NCBI GenBank assembly: GCA_026210745.1
Contig: CP110630.1
Location: 1,922,001 to 1,986,000 of the forward strand
Direction: 5' to 3'
Source: Exobasidium rhododendri
Lineage: Eukaryota > Basidiomycota > Exobasidiomycetes > Exobasidiales > Exobasidiaceae
Length of the DNA stretch: 64,000 bases
Below the pieces are notes generated by a model. The model made no database searches. It had not been told where the DNA came from and saw only the letters and a program-made list of their open reading frames with translations. Each line of letters opens with the position of its first letter. Position 1 is the first letter of the stretch. The translations under genes and the position numbers were made by a program. Positions 1-8,921 of this stretch are shown piece after piece.

Positions 1-2
1 TG

Positions 3-164
3 ACGAGATTCGATTTGCTTCTGCTCCGACGTGCCGTTCAGTGTGCCAGGGCGCCCGATCTTGACGAGTCTCCACCGCTAGACTCCATTCAGCGGACCGT
101 CTACGTCTTGGTCGCAAAGCAGCTAATCTCAGGACCTGTGTGGCCCGTTGAACGACGTTTCTAG
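3..164 (+). CDS. Possible C-terminal end of an unidentified gene (partial)
   Basis: A frame open from the left edge runs 53 codons to a TAG at 162-164. It ends in a fairly ordinary, non-repetitive stretch (SIQRTVYVLVAKQLISG then PVWPVERRF). The other two forward frames stop within 60 bases. The gene would begin left of the window. No family is recognised. An open frame of this length can arise by chance, so the call rests only on its position at the edge and its balanced composition. Confidence 0.3.
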   Translation, partial: TRFDLLLLRRAVQCARAPDLDESPPLDSIQRTVYVLVAKQLISGPVWPVERRF

Positions 165-1091
165 ACTGATGATGAGACTTTTCCCCCTCTCTCATCGGAG
201 ACCACATTTGAGCTGATGGGATTGTGTTCTTTCTGTTGTCGCCGCCCACCTTTCTCTCTAGAGTCTTTCTCTTCTTCTTCCTCCTCCAAACAGTGCGACT
301 GTCTTTGTCCTTGACAGGCAGGGCTGGCACGTTCATGTCTCGTAGTGTTGAAAGTCGATAGGCCTTGTTGGTGATCAAGGTCCGTTCATTTCGGCAATCG
401 GTACTACATTCGTCTTCCAGGTTCATCGTATAGTCGGCCCTCTGTTTCTGGAGAACAGTGTGGCCACGTCTGTGAGAATCTACTAGATTGTCGCCATGTT
501 CGGTTTGCTGGTGAGCGTTTTGAGGCGAAGAGGAGAATCGCACTTGTCCTTCGGAAACACGAGATGGAGGAGATGGTGAGGAAGAGGTTGGCGGTAGGCA
601 CGGCCAAGCTAGATTGGAAGGCAATGGTGTGGGATCTTGTTGCAGTGGTGGCCATGGGCGAGGGCGAGGAGGGCCAGGTTCTCGAAACAGCTTTCGCAGA
701 TACATGGCACTAGCATACGCTTCAAGCGATTATTAGGTCGCTCTACCAAGAGAGGGAGAGGGAAATCACTTCTTCCGCTATATTCCCTTCTTTCTTCAGA
801 AGGACTTTTGAGTGTTCATTATCAATGTTGTTGGAAGTCGAGGGAATGTATAGTCTTGGATGATGGCAGAAAGAAATCTGAGCAAGGATATTATAAATTA
901 TGTGACAAAGATCAGGTCGAGAAGAGCACGGTAGCAGCAGGTATTATCAGGAGTAGTCAAAGAGGGGGAGAGTCGAGGTCAATGGCAGTACAAAGACAGG
1001 ATGATCCAAGGCAAAGGGAAGGAACAAAGGGGAGAAGCAAGACAATGTCAGCCGAAGAAGAACCGAGAGCGGCGATTGAAATTGTCGTTGC

Positions 1092-1130
<39 letters not shown>

Positions 1131-1349
1131 CGGGGAAGGAGAGGAAGAGGAGGAAAAAGCTCGGCGGGGCGCGAGTAAGCACAGCAAATGCGACAACAAA
1201 GCCTCACTCCTTCCGATAGCGGCACAAAGAAGAGGACTGCGAGACAGAATTCTTTCATTTTTTAATACGCAGCACAGGAAAGGTAGGTGATAGTCTCTTG
1301 GAGTGTAATGGTCGCTGGCTCGGGTGGGTAAAGAATGAAGATGCATGCA
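165..1349. other. Intergenic region without a supported gene
   Basis: A forward frame stays open over 637-1290, but it has no ATG near its start. It is dominated by Arg/Lys, Gln and Glu runs, and the other strand is equally open over the same repeat. I do not support a gene here. The region holds a CT-rich stretch near 240-290 and the CAA repeat listed separately. Confidence 0.5.
1093..1130. repeat. CAA trinucleotide microsatellite
   Basis: About 12.5 perfect CAA units lie directly before a GA-rich run. Depending on frame the repeat would encode poly-Gln, poly-Asn or poly-Thr. All three forward frames are open across it, so it gives no evidence of coding. Confidence 0.9.
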
Positions 1350-2765
1350 TCACATTTCGACAGAGAATGCTGTGGAAGGAGCTTTGCGGAGATGAGTAGT
1401 CTCATTGCTCGAGGGAAGTTCGAACTTAGACAATGTAGATGGACCTTCCTGTTTGCTTGCTAAAGAAATGCCTTCGCTGGTCATGAGGCCCGAGGTAGTT
1501 GACCAACGCATCATAGGCGGAGCGTTTGCAGAAGAAGGTGGAGAACAGACAGCAGCAGCAGCAGCATCAGAGCTTACTGCAACCCTGGGACGAACCGGGA
1601 CAGCAAAAGAAGGCGGCGGCCGATGACCACCAGATGACCGAACCTGTTGAGGAGACGGGGGTTGCAGTGATAGCCGAGGCACCGAAGTATCTACTGCGTC
1701 ATCGGTCCAGGGGTTCGCTTTGCTTGATCGCCTCGAGGGGTAACGAGAACGCCGGTCAAGTTCAGGTGAGGTTTGTGGGCTGGCGCTGGTTGCTGTCGAG
1801 CAAATACTTTCGTCGCCTGCCAAGGAAGGTGAAGGAGAGACGCTTTCTCTACTGCTATGATCATCCGACCCGGATGTCGAACGATGTAGTCCAATACTCT
1901 GGCCGGAATCATGCTGACCCTTGTTTCGATTTGCTAGCCACTGTGATGAATGGCGCTGCTGCTGCTGCTGATGATTCCAGATATACAAACCAGACCGTAG
2001 AGGTTGGCCTCCCAGAGAAGACAAAGGAAATTGGGTGACGTGTGCGGGTGCAGAGACTGGTTTGGGAGGTATGCCAAGCAGCAAGGCTTCTCTCTCCTTT
2101 CGTCTAGCCAACCTCTTCCTTTTCTCTTGGCTCATTCGGGCCCGACCTTTGCGGACAGGTCTGTCATTCGCTTCCAGGTGTGGATCAGCGGTGGAGTCTG
2201 AAATATGGTTCGTACTGTCGCTGGCCGACATGGCGACGACAGAAAGCGGAAGTAAGCGCATCTTCCTCAACTTGTTACTCCGATCTTGTCGGCCTATCTC
2301 GTGATCAGGTGTGAGGACATGAAGGGCCACTTCAGTAGCGAGAGCAGCTGTATCAATCTCGAACTTCAGATCATCTTGATGACACGACAACGATCTTAAC
2401 AGGTAGGAGGTCCAGTCTTCTCCCGCAGCCATTTCAGGTAGGTGATTACCGTCCAATGCAGGTGAGCATGGTGAAGAGTAGCAGAACTTTTCCTTTTGCA
2501 TGGATGCCGAAGCAACCTCAACCGCCAGCCGAGTCGAATCGGCTGCTTCTACAGGACTTTGACCCATCAAGATACCAACAGCCTCAGTGGGTGTATAAAG
2601 AGCAGGGGAAGAGATCGGAGGACGAAGAGGTGGAGTCGGACTGCAGTCTGTCGGAAATGCTGAAGTAGGTGAAAGACTGGTACTGTACAAAGGTGATAAG
2701 CTTGGAGTGTCCTGGACTCGATTCGTCATTCGGCGGGACCACAGCTTTGAAGTGGCTCCCATCAT
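1350..2765 (-). CDS. Ser/Pro-rich protein of unknown function with a basic RKGRARxSQEKRKR segment
   Basis: The frame gives 471 residues from the ATG at 2765 (MMGATSKLW). It stays open further upstream, but only non-ATG codons are available there. Most of the protein is low-complexity Ser/Pro. Two parts look constrained. One is a helical stretch around residues 120-160 (EDWTSYLLRSLSCHQDDL). The other is a strongly basic segment near residues 210-240 (RKGRARMSQEKRKRLARRK) that could bind nucleic acid or act as a nuclear localisation signal. The protein ends in a Ser-rich tail. I do not recognise a family. A regulatory nuclear protein is conceivable from composition alone. Undetected introns are possible, because low-complexity sequence hides frame breaks. 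Confidence 0.55.
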   Translation of the reverse strand: MMGATSKLWSRRMTNRVQDTPSLSPLYSTSLSPTSAFPTDCSPTPPLRPPISSPALYTPTEAVGILMGQSPVEAADSTRLAVEVASASMQKEKFCYSSPCSPALDGNHLPEMAAGEDWTSYLLRSLSCHQDDLKFEIDTAALATEVALHVLTPDHEIGRQDRSNKLRKMRLLPLSVVAMSASDSTNHISDSTADPHLEANDRPVRKGRARMSQEKRKRLARRKEREALLLGIPPKPVSAPAHVTQFPLSSLGGQPLRSGLYIWNHQQQQQRHSSQWLANRNKGQHDSGQSIGLHRSTSGSDDHSSRESVSPSPSLAGDESICSTATSASPQTSPELDRRSRYPSRRSSKANPWTDDAVDTSVPRLSLQPPSPQQVRSSGGHRPPPSFAVPVRPRVAVSSDAAAAAVCSPPSSANAPPMMRWSTTSGLMTSEGISLASKQEGPSTLSKFELPSSNETTHLRKAPSTAFSVEM

Positions 2766-3428
2766 GGCTACGTAGCTGCTGAGGCGAGAAAATAAAGGAG
2801 AGGTGTGGCGGGGTACGGGAAGAATGGAGCTCGGAGAAGGACTGCCAGGATGGCTTTTACCAGCCTCCTGGCCAGCAAGCCAGCCGTGCCTGGAAGCTAG
2901 GTGACAGCCCAGATGAAGAGACTGACTTGAAGGTCGAAGAGATGATTGCAAGCAGTGGCAAAGGAAGAGTTAGGAAAGGTAGTCTTGTTGCACATCTTTA
3001 AATAGCTTGTCGCTCCCCTTTCCCCCCCCTTCCCCTCTTTGTTTGGCATCACCCGGCCTGCCTTCAGCTCCCATTCCGACGTATAGCATTCCGGTATACG
3101 TTAGACAGGTCAACCTGCTGTCGGACTAATTCGAGCTAGGAGATCCATCGCCTCTCGCCTGCAACACAGGATGGCTAGTAGCAGTGTCGGAAAGCCGCGC
3201 ACGAAGAAAGTGGTGAAAAGCAAGTTCAGGCTATGCATTGCTTCGGCTCCTCATACGTGAGACTGGTCTGATGTGCAGTATAAGACTTAAAATAGAAAGA
3301 GAAGCTACCAGACTAACCGTGTTGATGCACATCAAATGGAGCTGTGGCGAGGGAAAGACACCAAATAGTAGAGACATGTCAGTCTGTGCTTGCCACGCTT
3401 CTTACATCACGTCGCCATCTTCCCAAGA
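2766..3428. other. Intergenic region between two minus-strand genes
   Basis: This should hold the promoter and 5' leader of the 1350-2765 gene and the 3' end of the 3429-6314 gene. A T/C-rich tract with a C8 run lies near 3014-3042, and an AT-rich TTTAAATA stands at about 2998. I see no supported coding region. Confidence 0.5.
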
Positions 3429-6314
3429 TCACTCACTGATCCAAGATTCCAAGTCTTGATCGACTGCATTACTTTCCCCTGACCGCTTTGCCAGCTTTCT
3501 CTTCACTCTAGCCTTCATCCTCGACATTGTGCTGTCACTGACCTCCTTACCATCAAACACCTCGACTGCACCGGAATCCAACATTCCCTCTTCGTCCTCG
3601 CCTCCTTCGTCCTCGCCTCCTTCGTCCTCGTCTACCTCCTCACCGTCATCTTCACCATCGTCGTGATCTTTGCCAGCTCCGCCAACGCCGTTCTTCCTTC
3701 TAGCGTCATTTGCTACCACTCCCTCGCTCTGACCAGCTTCCTTTCGTAGTCGATGTAGCTTAGCCATGTATTTCAAGTCGTGCCGATCGATTGCTCGGGT
3801 CAGATCTCTGGGACTGTGCAAAGCAGTCTGACTGGTACTAGGGCAAGCAGCGCTGAAAACGTGAGCTTGATGCAGATGTTGTGCCAGTCGTACCATCGGT
3901 AGCGGCAAGGTTGGCGGTTGACTACTGGGGAGAGTGATGACTCGCCTGGTGGATCCCCTTCGTAGATAGCTTGCATCGAGTGAGCGAGAAGATCGCTTGA
4001 TTTCAGTGGCAAGAGGGTCGCCCTCCTTCTTCAGTGTAGCAATGTCAAGAAGCGAGACACACATCGAGACATGAGCATTTTTCCACGAATCTACCGGCTT
4101 CTTCGTTCCAATTTCTACCTTTGTTGGTGTCACAAATTCCACTTCTACCCTCAGTCTGATGGAGTGAGAAGAATCGGCGATCTCTTCGGGCCCGGCTTCC
4201 ACTCGAGTGTTGCCGTACCATGCCAAAGCTCGAAGCAACATCTTCCAACTCGGAGCTCGAATGACAAAGAACGCTCGCCTTTCTCTCAGCGATCCTTGCA
4301 CTTTCCTCAGCGTGACAACAGTAGGAAAGTGCTTCTTGCCAATACTTTCCTCTTCTTCTACTTTCAGCACGGGCGAGAAGGGTTCGTTGGAGTAGCCGTA
4401 GTCAGTGCCCTTCATTGTTCGCTGGCGTAGCGAGGTTCCCGAAGATGTCGCCTCTGAGGAGTTTCCATGGGATGTCGTCGTCGTCAGACTACTGTTTGAA
4501 TGCTCTTGATCGTGGGAAAGACGATCGCTGGAGTGGCTTCCCATGCGATTCAGTAACATCGATGTAGATGCAGCATCGACAGGCTGGGACGGGGTGCTAC
4601 GATGACTAGACTCATCACTAGCTCCAGCAATGCCAGCAGTTGAAGAAGAAGAGTGAACACTTTTGGTCGAATATTCCAGGACTGGTCCTGCCGGCGAGAA
4701 TGGCGTCGAAGAGCTTGCTTCACCTGCCGAGGGGGAGACATTTGGCAGATTGAGAAGTGATGAGCGAGGTGTGGCATCGGCAGATACTGGCGTCTTTTCG
4801 AGACGTAGTAGACTGGACGGGACTGTAGTGGTATTGGAGTGACCTGGCGCTACGACTTGAGGCGGAGGCGCAAATCGAATATGGTCTGGGATCGAGGTAG
4901 GTGCTTCAGGTGGTCTGTCTGTCCTGACATCATCGTATGACGGCGGAGCTTCAGCCGAGTCTGCAAATGGATCTTCTCCATCGCTCTCTTCCGAAGTCTC
5001 CCCTCCAGCATGGTCCCATTCGGTTTCACCTTCCTCTGCTGCAGGACTTTCCACTCCTGCTGCAAGCGCTGCAAGGCCAGGCGTGGGTGGCAGAGGTCTT
5101 CTCGAGGGGCGGGAGGAGCTTGCACCTTCGTTGCTTATCGACAGATTTCGATTCATCTCCAGAGCCAGTCCATACGCTTGATCTTGTCTTAGGTGATGCC
5201 AATACCCTGCTTCGCCTTGTTTTCCACCCTGTCGAGAGTACTCAGCCATTGCCCTTTCCTCTTCGTCTCGCCTTCCCCATTCTTCTTCCAGCTCTCTCTT
5301 ACTTTCTTCCAAAGCGGCAACTTCTATTGCATACATTCGCTCTTCTTCTTGCCTCCTCAGCCTTGCAACCTCCTCTGCTTCTCTTCTGCTCCTTTCTAGC
5401 AACTCTGCATGAGCTTGGCGAATTCTACTTTCGTCTTCTCGCAACGCCATCTGCCGACTTTCCTCCATCAAGACCAGGCGGTGCTCATCTTCTTGCCTCT
5501 GTTGCTCCCTTCTCTTCTTTTGAGCCTCTTCCTCGTCTCTTTCACTAGCCTGGATGACCATCTGCAATTCTTCTTCTTCTGCCTTTGCTCTACGCTTCTC
5601 CTCCTCTTCCGACGCTTGAACTGCTCTCCAATGCTCTTCCTCCTCTCGATGCCTCTGGTCTCGAAGCTTTGCCTCTGCAAATGCGCTTGCTTCCGACGCC
5701 TTGATTACCGCATCGAGATCTGCTTGACATCCAGGACAGTCATCAGGTCTATGTGACTGTGTAGAAGTAGAGTGGTCGGCTTGTGTGGACCCCTGAAGAT
5801 AGTTTGGGGCCGGTATGAGAGTAGAAGATGGGCGGATGCTGGTTGAGCTGTTGCGATGTACACTGGTAGAAGCACGATTGGGTCTAGCTGACTCCCCTTG
5901 TTGATCACTGGAGAGCCTCGAGGATGGCAGGTTCGGTCGGGACCGAATTGTTCCAGAGCTTGGAGAAGCAGAATGCTGCTGTTGTTGTGAATAGTGGTGA
6001 TTCGAGCTGGGTGTCCGTCCAGAGAAGCTGCCACTTGGTGAGGATGTCATGGGAGGTGGAGCGCTCTGAATCTGATGGGCAGACGTTCTTCGAGATGGAT
6101 CATAAATGCTGGACTGCTGCGCTGTCGAATTCGTGGAGTAGCGACTGTCCGGCGGCAGAGAAGCTTGCGATCTTCGTTGATCGAAGCCTTGATTTACATA
6201 CGCCGTCTGGTGTTGGGGAGAAGGAAATGCGGCCGTGCTGCTAGAGCCAGCAGTCGGTGTGTGCGGTGAGTAAGATTGTTGTTGTTGTGGGTAGGCCCCT
6301 TGATAGGGTTGCAT
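3429..6314 (-). CDS. Large disordered protein with a charged coiled coil, UIM-like motifs and a conserved-looking C-terminal block
   Basis: The frame gives 961 residues from the ATG at 6314 (MQPYQGAYPQQQ). A longer reading to 6401 would need a GTG start. The N-terminus is Gln/Ser/Pro-rich. Residues about 190-350 form a Glu/Arg-rich helical region with five or more repeats of the A-x-x-x-S type (VIKASEAS, AVQASEEEE, MVIQASERDEEE, LVLMEESRQ, VAALEESKRE). These resemble ubiquitin-interacting motifs. Residues about 680-780 are non-repetitive, with hydrophobic and aromatic positions (LRERRAFFVIRAPSWKMLLRA), and look folded. An Asp/Glu tract follows near the end. No known family was recognised. A ubiquitin-linked adaptor role is inference only. 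Confidence 0.7.
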   Translation of the reverse strand: MQPYQGAYPQQQQSYSPHTPTAGSSSTAAFPSPQHQTAYVNQGFDQRRSQASLPPDSRYSTNSTAQQSSIYDPSRRTSAHQIQSAPPPMTSSPSGSFSGRTPSSNHHYSQQQQHSASPSSGTIRSRPNLPSSRLSSDQQGESARPNRASTSVHRNSSTSIRPSSTLIPAPNYLQGSTQADHSTSTQSHRPDDCPGCQADLDAVIKASEASAFAEAKLRDQRHREEEEHWRAVQASEEEEKRRAKAEEEELQMVIQASERDEEEAQKKRREQQRQEDEHRLVLMEESRQMALREDESRIRQAHAELLERSRREAEEVARLRRQEEERMYAIEVAALEESKRELEEEWGRRDEEERAMAEYSRQGGKQGEAGYWHHLRQDQAYGLALEMNRNLSISNEGASSSRPSRRPLPPTPGLAALAAGVESPAAEEGETEWDHAGGETSEESDGEDPFADSAEAPPSYDDVRTDRPPEAPTSIPDHIRFAPPPQVVAPGHSNTTTVPSSLLRLEKTPVSADATPRSSLLNLPNVSPSAGEASSSTPFSPAGPVLEYSTKSVHSSSSTAGIAGASDESSHRSTPSQPVDAASTSMLLNRMGSHSSDRLSHDQEHSNSSLTTTTSHGNSSEATSSGTSLRQRTMKGTDYGYSNEPFSPVLKVEEEESIGKKHFPTVVTLRKVQGSLRERRAFFVIRAPSWKMLLRALAWYGNTRVEAGPEEIADSSHSIRLRVEVEFVTPTKVEIGTKKPVDSWKNAHVSMCVSLLDIATLKKEGDPLATEIKRSSRSLDASYLRRGSTRRVITLPSSQPPTLPLPMVRLAQHLHQAHVFSAACPSTSQTALHSPRDLTRAIDRHDLKYMAKLHRLRKEAGQSEGVVANDARRKNGVGGAGKDHDDGEDDGEEVDEDEGGEDEGGEDEEGMLDSGAVEVFDGKEVSDSTMSRMKARVKRKLAKRSGESNAVDQDLESWISE

Positions 6315-6666
6315 GGCCGATCTGATGATATACAGGAGGAGGAGGAGGAGGGATGTACCCTTTCTGAGGATGTGTTGCACCTGGTCTCTCTCGACAATCA
6401 CTTTCGTTTGTAATGCACTCTCGTTAGAGTTAAGCAGCCTAAATTATGGGAAGTCGGTTTACTTTTTAGTCAATCAGCTGAAAAGTGGAGTAGGTATAGA
6501 TCAAGGCTTGCACAGCAATGAATATGTACAGTACATTATAAGCTGTCTTATGTAAGCATGGCATGTCCTCCTGTTGAGCCTCGAAAAGCTCTAGCTACCA
6601 AATTCTTCCCCCGGCTGGCTCGATACATTACACCCCCATGCTTAGCAAGATGTATAGTAGGTCGTC
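6315..6666. promoter_or_regulatory. Divergent promoter region
   Basis: These 352 bases separate two divergently transcribed starts (minus at 6314, plus at 6667). They must hold both core promoters. The middle is AT-rich (6420-6555). I see no distinctive operator-like motif. Confidence 0.4.
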
Positions 6667-8520
6667 ATGACGGCAATCGATTTCCTCTTCATAGCTGCCA
6701 TCCGGATCGCACTTTTCATAGGTTGTCGATTGACGATACTGCCTCTCTTGCTTGGCGAAGCCCGTCATGCATCTCTGGACGAGTCGACCTTGGAAGGCGT
6801 AGAGCTCAGCGAATTACCGATCCCCGTCTCCTCAGCTACACAAAGTCGATCTCAATCCTCTACCTCCTTTTCTAAAGTCAAGTTGCAATCAGCCTCGTCT
6901 ATCCCTACTCGCATCGCACAATCGCTCAGGGACCCCAATCAAGCTTCGAGTCATGTCTTTTCACTTTGTTTTGAGGAATCAACCATCCTCTTTGTCCTCG
7001 TACTGCTGGAGGCTACCGACACTATCTCCACTGAAGCACTCCATCGCAGCTGGACGTTCAGTCTGGTCGCTGTTATAGCTTTAGCCGTAGTCTTCATACG
7101 TAGGTAGCAGCGCCTATATCGTTTGTTAGTCAAGACTCCACTGACGTCCCTGCATTTCTCTCGCGCTTAGCTCTAGGCGTCTGTCTCTTACTAACTTTCC
7201 GCGTCGATGGTGCTTCTTCACCGCTTCGTAGAGTCATCTACTCAATACCAGGCTTCATAGTATGGACGGTACTTTTCCTCAAAGTCCCGCTGCCTTCCGC
7301 TTTAGCTTCCAAGACCACTCTGCTCGATGCTGCGTTGGCAAGAACTGCCTTGATTGGGGTGGTCTTGATTGCCCTTCTTTCTGGATCAGGTGCAGCGAGT
7401 TCCGCTTGGGACACATATGAGGCGATATTTGCCCAGAAAAGACAGTAAGTGTTCATCAATCAGAGACCTTCAAAAGTGGTTGCTCAAAGGCTGACTGGCT
7501 CCCACATCCGTCATACAGAAAGGTAGTAGCTGCGTCCGATGTTCAAAATGCAGAGGAGTCCTTTCGACGTACCTGCTCGGATCTGGCTTCACGAAAGCGC
7601 TCGTTGGATCACCTAAGAGACGCTCCTACTGAAGAAGCGCAACAAGGCGGTATGCTTGGGCGGTTCTGGGGCTCAAGTCAGAGAAGTAAGGAAATCAAGT
7701 CTCTTCAACAAGAAATCTTTGGCCTGGAAACGCTCGCCTCGGCCATGCGTGATGATTTAGACACCATCCGAGGGCGTTACAGACAGGTGGTATGGAGTTC
7801 TACCATTCGAGGGAAAATCTTACTTGGCATCGGCCACTTCTTCTCCATCTACTGTATCTGGAGGATCATTCTGGCCGCTCTAAGCTTGGTCATCATTGGG
7901 TATCGCGATGCCGCCCCTCCCGACGTTGTTTCACTCATGCTGGCTCATGCTGTGCGCATATTCAATGTAGACGTCAATCTTGATGCATGGACCAGGATCT
8001 TTGGTTTGCTCTTCGTGGGTGCTCTGATCCTTGTCAGGATGCGAGTCGTACTTGCCAACTTGTCCACCGTGAGCATTATGAAGGTGGTTGGAGTGATCTG
8101 ACCTGCATTCACTTATACTTCACGTTCCTCAACAGTTCTTCCGAGCTGCATCCGCTGGTACTAGTGCCAGCTTTCTCGTACTATTCTTGGCAGAAGTTCT
8201 CGTGAGTGAATCGAAGCTGAGCCTGCCGCAATACCGCGAAAAGTGCTTATGCTCTCCCGTCCGCTCAAAATTTTCTGCAGACCATCTATCTCCTGGCAAC
8301 ATTGATACAGCTGCGTGCATCACTCCCTCCTGCCTTTTCTGGTACGGCAGGCAAAGTGAATGACCTGGCAGACGACAACGCCGCTCCTCTCTTGGCATCG
8401 CTACCCAGCTTCAACGTAGTCTTTGGCTGGCTCTTCGATGCTTCCTTTTTACTCTCTTCCTTGGTCACCGCTCTGGCTCGCTGGCTTCTCCGAGAGGAGC
8501 AAGATCGGACAAATTGGTAA
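6667..8520 (+). CDS. Golgi pH regulator (GPHR) family multi-pass membrane protein
   Basis: Five exons (6667-7099, 7171-7444, 7519-8083, 8136-8201, 8281-8520) join in frame to give 525 residues. The GPHR family comprises anion-channel-like proteins of Golgi/ER membranes and the plant GTG receptors. Typical features are present: several hydrophobic segments at the N-terminus, the loop LSGSGAASSAWDTYE (family consensus LSGFGAVN followed by a Tyr), a central helical hairpin (KEIKSLQQEIFGLETLASAM), and the signature GHFFSIYCIWRIILAAL. Four hydrophobic helices follow. Length is close to animal GPHR (about 455), with extra loop sequence. The start is the first ATG, directly before a membrane segment. 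Golgi acidification is inferred from the family, not shown here. Confidence 0.85.
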
Positions 8521-8921
8521 AGACAGCCCGACAGTATTGGCACTTTACTTGTCACGGAAAATCACTCGAAGAGCATCTCCTCTTTATCAATACTAGACTG
8601 TATGGAGATCATGTATGCGAAGATACGACTGTACGATTGGGAGCACATGTCAGCCTGCGATAGACGCTGTACAATTCAAATAATAGTCAAGTAGAGAATA
8701 GACTTTGTGGATGTCTGCATGAAGTCTTTGTGTGCATTCATATCCCCGCGTGGCTTGTGGAGGCAGCCGGGTCGAGAGAGACGCATTCAAGTTGCTTGGA
8801 GAGGGCTTCAGCGATCTTCCTGAACCAGTAGTAATGTGCATCTTACCATATCATCTCCTCCGTCCTGTACTGAGGCTCTCAGCTGGGCTGGAACGTCTCC
8901 AACCCTGAGCGGCAAAGAAAT
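8521..8921. other. Intergenic region
   Basis: The 3' end of the GPHR gene and the promoter of the ABC1-type gene lie here. A minus-strand frame over 8650-8841 lacks both a conserved look and splice-site support. I see nothing else. Confidence 0.4.

Noticed and set aside
637-1290. Forward open frame of 217 codons with poly-Gln
   Set aside because: It has no ATG near its start, is made of Arg/Gln/Glu runs, and the same stretch is equally open in other frames because of the CAA repeat.
6315-6401. N-terminal extension of the UIM-like protein
   Set aside because: It would need a GTG start and adds a Leu-rich run unlike the Gln-rich N-terminus; the ATG at 6314 is simpler.
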